This document shows, in pieces, positions 1 through 5,343 of a DNA stretch of 5,343 bases. The notes below the pieces were generated by a model. The model had not been told where the DNA came from and searched no databases. It saw only the letters and a list, made by a program, of their open reading frames with translations. The stretch is from Ruminococcus sp. Its GTDB lineage: Bacteria; Bacillota; Clostridia; Oscillospirales; Ruminococcaceae. The translations under genes and the position numbers were made by a program. Each line of letters starts with the position of its first letter. Positions within the stretch are counted from its first letter, which is position 1. The stretch is taken from contig JAAVHK010000150.1 in assembly GCA_014799765.1 (NCBI GenBank), positions 1 through 5,343 of the forward strand. The letters run 5' to 3'.

Positions 1-1
1 C

Positions 2-6
2 GGAGG
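2..6 (+). promoter_or_regulatory. Ribosome binding site of ligA
   Basis: GGAGG lies 8 bases upstream of the ATG at 15, which is good Shine-Dalgarno spacing and supports that start. The promoter of ligA lies outside the window. Confidence 0.85.
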
Positions 7-14
7 TAAAAAAT

Positions 15-1994
15 ATGGATAAAATTTCAGCCGGAAAACGTATAGAAGAACTTTCCGATATAATAAATGAACATAGTTATAAATATTACGTTCTTGATAA
101 TCCGGATATAAGCGACTATGATTTTGATATGCTTATGCAGGAACTTAAAAGCCTTGAGGAAGAATTTCCGGAACTTGTCCGACCTGAATCACCGACACAG
201 AGGGTAGGCGGTATGGCTCTTAACACTTTTGAAAAAGTACATCATACTGTACAGATGACGAGTTTACAGGATGTTTTCGATTTTGAACAGGTCAGAAACT
301 TTCTTGATAAATGTGTTGCGGAACTTGATACGCCGGAATATACAGTAGAACCTAAAATAGATGGTTTATCCGTATCGCTTGAATACGAAAACGGTATACT
401 TACAAGAGCTTCCACACGTGGCGACGGTTATACCGGTGAGGACGTAACGGCAAATATAAAAACTATCCGTTCAGTACCGCTGAAACTGAAAAACGCTCCG
501 GAATTTCTTGAAGTCCGTGGTGAAGTATATATGCCTAAAAGCAGTTTCATTGAACTCACCGAAAAACAGGAACTCAACGGCGAACAGCCTTTCAAAAATC
601 CACGTAATGCTTCGGCAGGTTCGCTCCGTCAGAAAGACCCGAAAATTACAGCCACACGCAGACTTGATATATTTATCTTCAACATACAGCAGTGTATCGG
701 ACGTGATTTTTCTGAACACTGTGAAACTCTTGACTATATAAAGGAACTCGGCTTCAGGACGGTATCGTATAAAGTGTGCCGGACTTACGAGGAAATAGAA
801 AATGAAATAAACCGTATAGGCGACGAAAGAGCGGGACTTTCATATGATATAGACGGTGCTGTAGTTAAAGTGAATAATCTTTCACAGCGTGATATTATGG
901 GTAGTACCTCAAAAACGCCTAAATGGGCGGTAGCATACAAATATCCGCCGGAAGAAAAACAGACAAGGCTTCTTGACATTGAAGTAAATGTAGGACGTAC
1001 AGGGGCTATAACTCCGGTGGCGGTCTTTGAACAGATTACCCTTGCCGGTACGAGTGTTTCAAGGGCGGTACTTCATAATCAGGACTTCATAACCGAAAAG
1101 GATATAAGAATAGGCGATAATATAATAGTACGTAAGGCTGGCGATATAATACCGGAAGTTCTGCGTTCTGTAGGTCATGAGGAAAACTCCGTCACATTCA
1201 GGCTTCCTGAAATATGTCCTGTATGCAGTACACCGGCAGTACGTGAGGACGGCGAAAGTATTTTAAGATGTCCAAATGTGGAATGTCCGGCACAGTTACT
1301 TAAAAACATCATACATTTTGCATCTAAAAACGCCATGGATATTGACGGCTTAGGCGATTCAAATGTGAAAATGCTTGTTGATAACGGTCTTGTGAGTTCA
1401 CCGGCTGACCTCTACACCCTCACGAAAGAACAGTTAATCACACTGGAACGTTTTGCGGAAAAATCTGCTGAAAATCTCATAAACTCCATAGAAAAGTCAA
1501 AAAACAGAGGGCTTGAACGTCTTGTATATGCTTTAGGCATACACAATATCGGTCAGAGAAATGCCGTTCTTTTATGCGAAAAATTTCCGGATATTGATTG
1601 CCTGCTCCGTGCTGAAAAGGAAGAAATAGCCGATATTGAGGGTTTAGGCGATATTATCGCAGAAAGCGTATACAGGTCACTGAGAGAACCACACCGCATT
1701 GAACTCATTAACCGCCTTCGTGAATATGGTCTTAATATGACCTATGATAAAAAATCAACTATTGATGAGAGATTCAAGGGGAAAACTTTCGTACTTACTG
1801 GTACATTGCCGGATATGAAACGTACTGAAGCTAAAAAACTTATAGAAAGTTTCGGCGGAAAAGTTTCCGGCTCTGTATCCAAAAAGACGGATTACGTTGT
1901 TGCCGGTGAGGATTCCGGAAGCAAACTCACAAAAGCACAGACCCTCGGCATTAAGATAATAAGTAAAGATGAGTTACTGGAGATGATAAAATGA
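15..1994 (+). CDS. ligA: NAD+-dependent DNA ligase LigA
   Basis: LigA seals 3'-OH/5'-phosphate nicks during replication and repair, using NAD+ to adenylate its active-site lysine and releasing NMN. At 659 residues it is close to the usual ~670. The domain order is complete. The NMN-binding Ia region spans about residues 20-45 (YYVLDNP...DYDFD). The nucleotidyltransferase core has KIDG at 114-117 (K114 is the predicted adenylated lysine), EVRGE at 166-170, DGAVVKV at 280-286 and AYKYP at 307-311. An OB fold follows, then a four-cysteine zinc site (C401, C404, C419, C424), helix-hairpin-helix repeats at about 440-575 and a BRCT domain at about 583-659. The ATG at 15 has a good ribosome binding site, and the N-terminus matches the family. 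In the Ia motif, the position equivalent to E. coli Tyr35 is Phe37. The stop codon overlaps the next gene by four bases, suggesting translational coupling. Function is confident. Confidence 0.98.
   Translation: MDKISAGKRIEELSDIINEHSYKYYVLDNPDISDYDFDMLMQELKSLEEEFPELVRPESPTQRVGGMALNTFEKVHHTVQMTSLQDVFDFEQVRNFLDKCVAELDTPEYTVEPKIDGLSVSLEYENGILTRASTRGDGYTGEDVTANIKTIRSVPLKLKNAPEFLEVRGEVYMPKSSFIELTEKQELNGEQPFKNPRNASAGSLRQKDPKITATRRLDIFIFNIQQCIGRDFSEHCETLDYIKELGFRTVSYKVCRTYEEIENEINRIGDERAGLSYDIDGAVVKVNNLSQRDIMGSTSKTPKWAVAYKYPPEEKQTRLLDIEVNVGRTGAITPVAVFEQITLAGTSVSRAVLHNQDFITEKDIRIGDNIIVRKAGDIIPEVLRSVGHEENSVTFRLPEICPVCSTPAVREDGESILRCPNVECPAQLLKNIIHFASKNAMDIDGLGDSNVKMLVDNGLVSSPADLYTLTKEQLITLERFAEKSAENLINSIEKSKNRGLERLVYALGIHNIGQRNAVLLCEKFPDIDCLLRAEKEEIADIEGLGDIIAESVYRSLREPHRIELINRLREYGLNMTYDKKSTIDERFKGKTFVLTGTLPDMKRTEAKKLIESFGGKVSGSVSKKTDYVVAGEDSGSKLTKAQTLGIKIISKDELLEMIK
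1979..1982 (+). promoter_or_regulatory. Ribosome binding site of the macrodomain gene, inside ligA
   Basis: GGAG sits within the last codons of ligA, 8 bases before the ATG at 1991. It supports that start and the ATGA stop/start overlap at 1991-1994. Ribosomes ending ligA could re-initiate directly on the macrodomain gene. Confidence 0.7.
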
Positions 1995-2401
1995 TTTATA
2001 AAGAAGAAAAAAGTGACTTATTTTCCGTACCCGATGACTATTATTTTGTACACTGTGTGAGTGCTGATTTTGTACTCGGAAAGGGTATCGCTCTTGAATT
2101 TAATAAGCGTTTCGATATGAAAAACAAACTCAGAACCTGCGGACAATCCGGAAACTGTATACTTATTGACAGGGTTTTCAATCTCGTTACCAAAAAGACT
2201 TGGCGTAATAAACCTACTATGGATAGTGTTACTGAAAGTCTGTACGGACTGAAAAAACAGGTCATTGAAAAGAATATCAGAAAACTTGCTATGCCGTTGA
2301 TTGCCTGTGGTCTCGACGGTCTGGACTGGACAAACGTATCGGAACAGGTACGGAATATTTTCGGCGATACGGACGTTGAAATACTGGTCTGCTATATTTA
2401 A
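1991..2401 (+). CDS. Stand-alone TARG1/OARD1-like macrodomain protein, putative ADP-ribosyl hydrolase
   Basis: This 136-residue protein is essentially one macrodomain with no extra domain. From memory of human TARG1 (OARD1), the alignment runs nearly end to end. SDLF at 8-11 corresponds to its GDLF. HCVS at 21-24 corresponds to HCIS. The ADP-ribose-binding loop is LGKGIALEF at 29-37. VTKK at 66-69 corresponds to ITKK, followed by the shared NKPT/HKPT segment (73-76). CGLDGLDW at 106-113 corresponds to CGLDRLQW. The two TARG1 catalytic residues, Lys84 and Asp125, map to K68 and D109, so the enzyme is predicted to be active. Family members cleave ADP-ribose from acidic residues. Related DarG macrodomains remove it from DNA thymidine. 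No signal peptide or membrane segment is visible, so it should be cytosolic. The gene overlaps ligA by 4 bases and is followed 12 bases later by the ArsC-like gene. It lacks the C-terminal toxin-binding part of DarG, and no DarT is nearby. The fold is confident; the natural substrate is unknown. Confidence 0.88.
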   Translation: MIYKEEKSDLFSVPDDYYFVHCVSADFVLGKGIALEFNKRFDMKNKLRTCGQSGNCILIDRVFNLVTKKTWRNKPTMDSVTESLYGLKKQVIEKNIRKLAMPLIACGLDGLDWTNVSEQVRNIFGDTDVEILVCYI

Positions 2402-2406
2402 GGAGG
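2401..2406 (+). promoter_or_regulatory. Ribosome binding site of the ArsC-like gene
   Basis: AGGAGG is a perfect Shine-Dalgarno core, 7 bases before the ATG at 2414. Its first base is the last base of the macrodomain stop codon TAA, so the two genes are closely linked. It excludes the upstream in-frame codons as starts. Confidence 0.85.
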
Positions 2407-2413
2407 AATATTT

Positions 2414-2761
2414 ATGTTATATGTATGCTATCCGAAGTGTACCACCTGTAAAAAAGCTCAGAAATGGCTTGATGATAATGGTATTGAATACACCATAAGG
2501 GATATAAAAGAAGATAATCCGTCATATGAGGAGTTAAAAGAATGGTACGGAAAAAGCGGTCTGCCGTTGAAGAAATTTTTCAATACAAGCGGATTGCTTT
2601 ATAAATCCATGAATCTTAAGGAAAAACTTACGGAAATGTCAGAAGAAGAACAGTTAAGACTTCTTGCAACGGACGGTATGTTAGTAAAAAGACCTATTCT
2701 TGTTGCTGAAAATAATGTACTTGTCGGCTTTAAGGAATCCGACTGGAATATTATAAAATGA
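2414..2761 (+). CDS. ArsC/Spx-family thioredoxin-fold protein (YusI/YffB-like putative reductase)
   Basis: This 115-residue protein has the ArsC/Spx/YffB thioredoxin-like fold and the usual length of that family. It opens with a beta strand leading to CTTC at residues 9-12 (CxxC, both cysteines present). A helical insert follows, containing PLKKFFNTSG at 51-60, the FNTSG signature typical of the ArsC-like/YffB branch. KRPILV at 92-97 carries the cis-proline and conserved arginine region, and VGFKESDW lies near the C-terminus. Family members include arsenate reductases, the RNA polymerase regulator Spx, and many proteins of unknown substrate. The FNTSG segment argues against a true Spx, whose equivalent region differs. 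No arsenic resistance gene is adjacent, so genuine arsenate reduction is unproven. A thiol-disulfide or glutathione/bacillithiol-type role is equally possible. It appears to be the third gene of the ligA unit and precedes the copper ATPase gene by 94 bases. Family membership is confident; function is not. Confidence 0.88.
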   Translation: MLYVCYPKCTTCKKAQKWLDDNGIEYTIRDIKEDNPSYEELKEWYGKSGLPLKKFFNTSGLLYKSMNLKEKLTEMSEEEQLRLLATDGMLVKRPILVAENNVLVGFKESDWNIIK

Positions 2762-2815
2762 TTGTTAAATTTTTGTCAACCGTATGCAACTTTTATGATT
2801 TCATATAATTTTCCG

Positions 2816-2824
2816 TGTTATAAT
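2816..2824 (+). promoter_or_regulatory. Extended -10 promoter of copA
   Basis: TGT followed by a perfect TATAAT hexamer (2819-2824) forms an extended -10 element of the vegetative sigma type. Transcription would start near 2830-2832, about 25 bases before the start codon. The sequence 17 bases upstream (TGATTT, 2796-2801) is a poor -35 match, which fits reliance on the extended -10. This is prediction by consensus only. Confidence 0.6.
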
Positions 2825-2836
2825 ATTTGTATAACA
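2816..2836. promoter_or_regulatory. Inverted repeat over the copA promoter, candidate operator
   Basis: TGTTATA (2816-2822) and TATAACA (2830-2836) form a perfect 7-bp dyad with a 7-base centre. It covers the -10 hexamer and the predicted transcription start, where a repressor would block RNA polymerase. Copper exporters are commonly repressed by CsoR or CopY, but the sequence matches neither the GC-rich CsoR site nor the CopY box TACANNTGTA. The regulator is therefore unknown, and AT-rich chance symmetry cannot be excluded. Confidence 0.4.
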
Positions 2837-2842
2837 TTCTGA

Positions 2843-2848
2843 AAGGAG
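2843..2848 (+). promoter_or_regulatory. Ribosome binding site of copA
   Basis: AAGGAG lies 7 bases before the ATG at 2856, fixing the start of the ATPase just before its first metal-binding domain. Confidence 0.85.
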
Positions 2849-2855
2849 AATATAT

Positions 2856-5343
2856 ATGAAACAATTCAATGTTACGGGTATGACCTGTTCAGCGTGTTCG
2901 GCAAGAGTGGAAAAGGTTGTAAAGTCCGTAAGCGGTGTTACATCGTGTTCTGTGAGCCTGCTCACCAACTCTATGGGTGTAGAGGGTACGGCTTCCGACA
3001 GCGATATTATAAACGCCGTAAAAAATGCCGGTTATGGTGCATCACTGAAAGGCGGTACAGATACCGGAAAGACTTCCGCCGGTGAGGATTCCCTGACAGA
3101 CCACGAAACACCGGTACTGAAAAAAAGACTTCTGACTTCCGTAGGATTTCTTATTCTGCTTATGTATATCTCAATGGGATATAGTATGTGGGGATTTCCG
3201 TTACCGGAGTTCATGGACGGTAACTATATTATGTTAGGCATAATACAGATGTTGCTTGCCGGTATAATAATGGTAATCAATCAGAAATTTTTCATAAGCG
3301 GTTTTAAAAGTCTTTTCAGACGTTCGCCAAATATGGATACGCTTGTTGCATTAGGTTCGGGGACGTCATTTGTATACAGCGTATGGGCGTTACTTGCCAT
3401 GACTGACGCACAGTTAAAAGGTTTACCGGTTATGCACTATTCGCACGAATTTTATTTTGAATCCGCCGGAACTATTCTGACATTAATTACCGTCGGAAAA
3501 ATGCTGGAAGCACGTTCAAAAGGCAAGACCACCGACGCACTCAAAAGCCTTATGAGACTTGCCCCGAAAACTGCGAACATCATTGAAGACGGTCAGGAAA
3601 CAACCGTACCGGTGGAGCAGGTAAAAAAAGGCGATATATTTGTAGTACGTCCGGGAGAAAGCATTCCGGTTGACGCTGTAGTTATAGACGGTGAAAGTGC
3701 CGTCAATGAATCCGCACTGACAGGTGAAAGTATTCCGGTTGATAAGACGGTTGGCGATAATGTTTCCGGTGCTACTCTTAACCAATCCGGCTTTATAAAA
3801 TGTGAGGCGATAAGAGTTGGTGAAGATACAACACTTTCAAAGATAATACAAATGGTCAGTGACGCATCTGCTACAAAAGCACCTGTTGCAAAGATTGCCG
3901 ATAAAGTTTCCGGAATATTCGTTCCGGTTGTAATAGGTATAGCGATACTGACCTTTATAGTATGGCTTCTTGTCGGTCAGACGGTAGGTTACGCACTTAC
4001 AAGAGCTATATCAGTACTTGTAATAAGCTGTCCGTGTGCGTTAGGACTTGCCACACCAGTTGCCATAATGGTAGGTAACGGCGTGGGAGCTAAAAACGGT
4101 ATACTATTCAAGACCGCTGTTTCACTCGAAGAAACAGGTAAAGTAAACGTTGTGGCACTTGATAAGACAGGTACTATAACTTCCGGTGAACCGAAAGTTA
4201 CTGACATAATCACGGCGGACGGCTACAACGAAAATTATTTAATGTCACTGGCATATTCCCTTGAAAAACTCAGCGAACACCCATTAGCAAAAGCGATACT
4301 GTCCAAGGCGGAGCAGGATAATATTCAGGCAGACGAAGTGACAGGTTTTCAGGCATTATCCGGAAACGGTCTGAAAGCATTACGGAATAATATACAGCTT
4401 TCCGGAGGAAACTATAACTTCATAAGCGGACAGGCTGAAATTCCGGATAATATGAAAACGTATTCCGAAAGACTTTCCGAAGACGGCAAAACGCCTTTAT
4501 TTTTCGCAGAGGGTAATAAACTTGTCGGGATAATAGCAGTTGCCGACGTCATAAAGGAAGACAGTGCCGAAGCGGTAAGGGAATTACAGAATATGGGAAT
4601 ACACGTTGTAATGATTACCGGCGATAATGAACGTACAGCACAGGCTATCGGCAGACAAGCCGGTGTAGATGAGGTAATAGCCGGAGTACTTCCAGACGGT
4701 AAGGAAAAAGCTGTCAACGGACTGAAAAAAATGGGACGTGTCGCAATGGTAGGCGACGGTATAAACGACGCTCCGGCACTTACAAGTGCAGATACCGGAA
4801 TAGCTATCGGAGCAGGTGCGGATGTAGCTATTGATTCCGCTGACGTCGTATTAATGAAAAGCCGTCTGAGTGATGTTCCGGCATCTATAAGATTAAGTCG
4901 TGCTACACTCCGTAATATACATCAGAATCTTTTCTGGGCGTTCATATATAACGTAATCGGTATACCTCTTGCGTGTGGTGTATATATAAAAATGTTCGGC
5001 TGGCAACTTAATCCCATGTTCGGAGCGGCTGCAATGAGTTTATCGAGTTTCTGTGTTGTAACGAACGCTTTAAGACTTAATCTTGTTAAGATACACGATT
5101 CCGGTCACGACAGAAAAGTAAATCGCAGAAACAATGACGATTCTTTAAACGGTACGTTTACTATACGGATAAAAGGCATGATGTGCGGAAAATGTGAAAA
5201 ACACGTCCGTGAGGCACTTGAGGAAATCGGCGTGACTGTCATAGAAGTAAGTCACGAAAACGGAACGGCATTGATAGAATGTAACGGAGCAGGTCAGAAA
5301 CAACTGAAATCCGCTATAGAAAATGCAGATTATAAATTTCTGA
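2856..5343 (+). CDS. copA: Copper-exporting P1B-type ATPase CopA with N- and C-terminal HMA domains (3' end cut by window)
   Basis: This membrane pump uses ATP to export cytosolic Cu+. I read 829 complete codons without a stop, and the frame is still open at the window edge. The N-terminal HMA domain (about 1-67) has GMTCSAC with C11 and C14. Eight membrane segments are predicted at about 96-114, 123-142, 162-182, 199-217, 351-373, 380-405, 691-711 and 716-739. The actuator has TGES at 289-292. CPC at 392-394 is the transmembrane metal site. The catalytic domain has DKTGT at 436-440 (D436 phosphorylated), the HP motif at 475-476, TGDN at 588-591 and GDGIND at 633-638. Y698-N699 and M727-SLSS match the P1B-1 copper signature in the last two membrane segments. 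A polar linker leads to a second HMA domain with GMMCGKC (C777, C780). B. subtilis and E. coli CopA instead carry two HMA domains at the N-terminus. The C-terminal HMA has reached its last strand (ADYKF), so few residues should be missing. The promoter dyad suggests repressor control. Cu+ is preferred over Ag+ only by family inference. Confidence 0.95.
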   Translation, partial: MKQFNVTGMTCSACSARVEKVVKSVSGVTSCSVSLLTNSMGVEGTASDSDIINAVKNAGYGASLKGGTDTGKTSAGEDSLTDHETPVLKKRLLTSVGFLILLMYISMGYSMWGFPLPEFMDGNYIMLGIIQMLLAGIIMVINQKFFISGFKSLFRRSPNMDTLVALGSGTSFVYSVWALLAMTDAQLKGLPVMHYSHEFYFESAGTILTLITVGKMLEARSKGKTTDALKSLMRLAPKTANIIEDGQETTVPVEQVKKGDIFVVRPGESIPVDAVVIDGESAVNESALTGESIPVDKTVGDNVSGATLNQSGFIKCEAIRVGEDTTLSKIIQMVSDASATKAPVAKIADKVSGIFVPVVIGIAILTFIVWLLVGQTVGYALTRAISVLVISCPCALGLATPVAIMVGNGVGAKNGILFKTAVSLEETGKVNVVALDKTGTITSGEPKVTDIITADGYNENYLMSLAYSLEKLSEHPLAKAILSKAEQDNIQADEVTGFQALSGNGLKALRNNIQLSGGNYNFISGQAEIPDNMKTYSERLSEDGKTPLFFAEGNKLVGIIAVADVIKEDSAEAVRELQNMGIHVVMITGDNERTAQAIGRQAGVDEVIAGVLPDGKEKAVNGLKKMGRVAMVGDGINDAPALTSADTGIAIGAGADVAIDSADVVLMKSRLSDVPASIRLSRATLRNIHQNLFWAFIYNVIGIPLACGVYIKMFGWQLNPMFGAAAMSLSSFCVVTNALRLNLVKIHDSGHDRKVNRRNNDDSLNGTFTIRIKGMMCGKCEKHVREALEEIGVTVIEVSHENGTALIECNGAGQKQLKSAIENADYKFL

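Larger units (their letters stand above)
2762..2855 (+). other. AT-rich intergenic region upstream of copA
   Basis: These 94 bases separate the ArsC-like gene from the copper ATPase gene. They hold the promoter, inverted repeat and ribosome binding site listed separately. I see no strong GC-rich hairpin followed by a T run, so there is no clear intrinsic terminator for the upstream unit and some read-through into copA is possible. Confidence 0.6.

Noticed and set aside
471..719. Open frame on the minus strand inside ligA (82 codons)
   Set aside because: It lies wholly antisense to the conserved ligase core, has no recognisable domain, and reads as a shadow of the ligA codon pattern.
2301..2498. 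Plus-strand open frame bridging the macrodomain and ArsC-like genes
   Set aside because: It is in another frame across two well-supported genes and their junction, and has no recognisable domain.
2414..2761. Naming the ArsC-like gene spx or arsC
   Set aside because: The FNTSG segment points away from Spx, and no arsenic genes support arsC, so a specific symbol would over-claim.
2762..2800. A possible terminator after the ArsC-like gene
   Set aside because: Only weak short pairings (TTG/CAA) are present, with no GC-rich stem followed by a T run.
2773..2809. A second possible promoter: TTGTCA (2773-2778) and TATAAT (2804-2809)
   Set aside because: The 25-base spacing is too long for a standard sigma-70-type promoter, and no extended -10 TG precedes this TATAAT at the right distance.
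2894..3085. Plus-strand open frame within the first HMA domain of copA
   Set aside because: It is a shifted-frame shadow rich in Arg, Cys and Tyr. The overlapping frame from 2856 encodes a complete HMA domain.
1902..3092. A 15-base match, GCCGGTGAGGATTCC, at 1902-1916 and 3078-3092
   Set aside because: Both copies are in coding sequence that gives similar AGEDS peptides from common codons. No flanking similarity or mobile element structure supports a real repeat.
3989..4717. Minus-strand open frames at 3989-4213 and 4412-4717
   Set aside because: Both are antisense to the conserved phosphorylation and ATP-binding domains of the copper ATPase and have no motif of their own.

Overview
The window reads as chromosomal DNA of a low-to-moderate GC Gram-positive bacterium. 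The most likely group is class Clostridia, possibly a Ruminococcus/Oscillospiraceae-type anaerobe. This assignment is tentative. It rests on strong AGGAGG-type ribosome binding sites, frequent ATA/GTA/GGA codons, an NAD+-dependent ligase of ordinary Bacillota length, and a copper ATPase carrying an extra C-terminal metal-binding domain. All genes lie on the + strand, are tightly packed, and look alike in base composition. I see no mobile elements, tRNA or rRNA genes, CRISPR arrays or long repeats, and no stretch over 300 bases lacks a gene.

Positions 1-2761 look like one transcription unit. ligA (15-1994) encodes a complete NAD+-dependent DNA ligase. It overlaps by 4 bases (ATGA) with a small gene for a stand-alone TARG1-type macrodomain (1991-2401), predicted to remove ADP-ribose from proteins or nucleic acids. 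An ArsC/Spx-like thioredoxin-fold protein with an intact CxxC follows 12 bases later (2414-2761). Its Shine-Dalgarno sequence begins on the last base of the preceding stop codon. The promoter of this unit lies upstream of the window, and I see no convincing terminator after it.

Positions 2762-2855 are a 94-base AT-rich intergenic region. It carries an extended -10 promoter (TGT-TATAAT) overlapped by a perfect 7-bp inverted repeat, a plausible operator, and then a good ribosome binding site.

Positions 2856-5343 encode the largest gene, a P1B-type copper-exporting ATPase (CopA family) with heavy-metal-associated domains at both ends. Its frame is still open at the right edge, so the gene is cut by the window boundary. 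The final TGA (5341-5343) is not in frame. Judged by the fold of the last domain, only a few residues are probably missing.

The most interesting element is the translational coupling of a TARG1-like ADP-ribosyl hydrolase, with both catalytic residues conserved, to the NAD+-dependent DNA ligase. The link between NAD+/DNA-end chemistry and ADP-ribose removal is an inference. I found no partner toxin such as DarT and no clearly new multi-gene system in these 5.3 kb.
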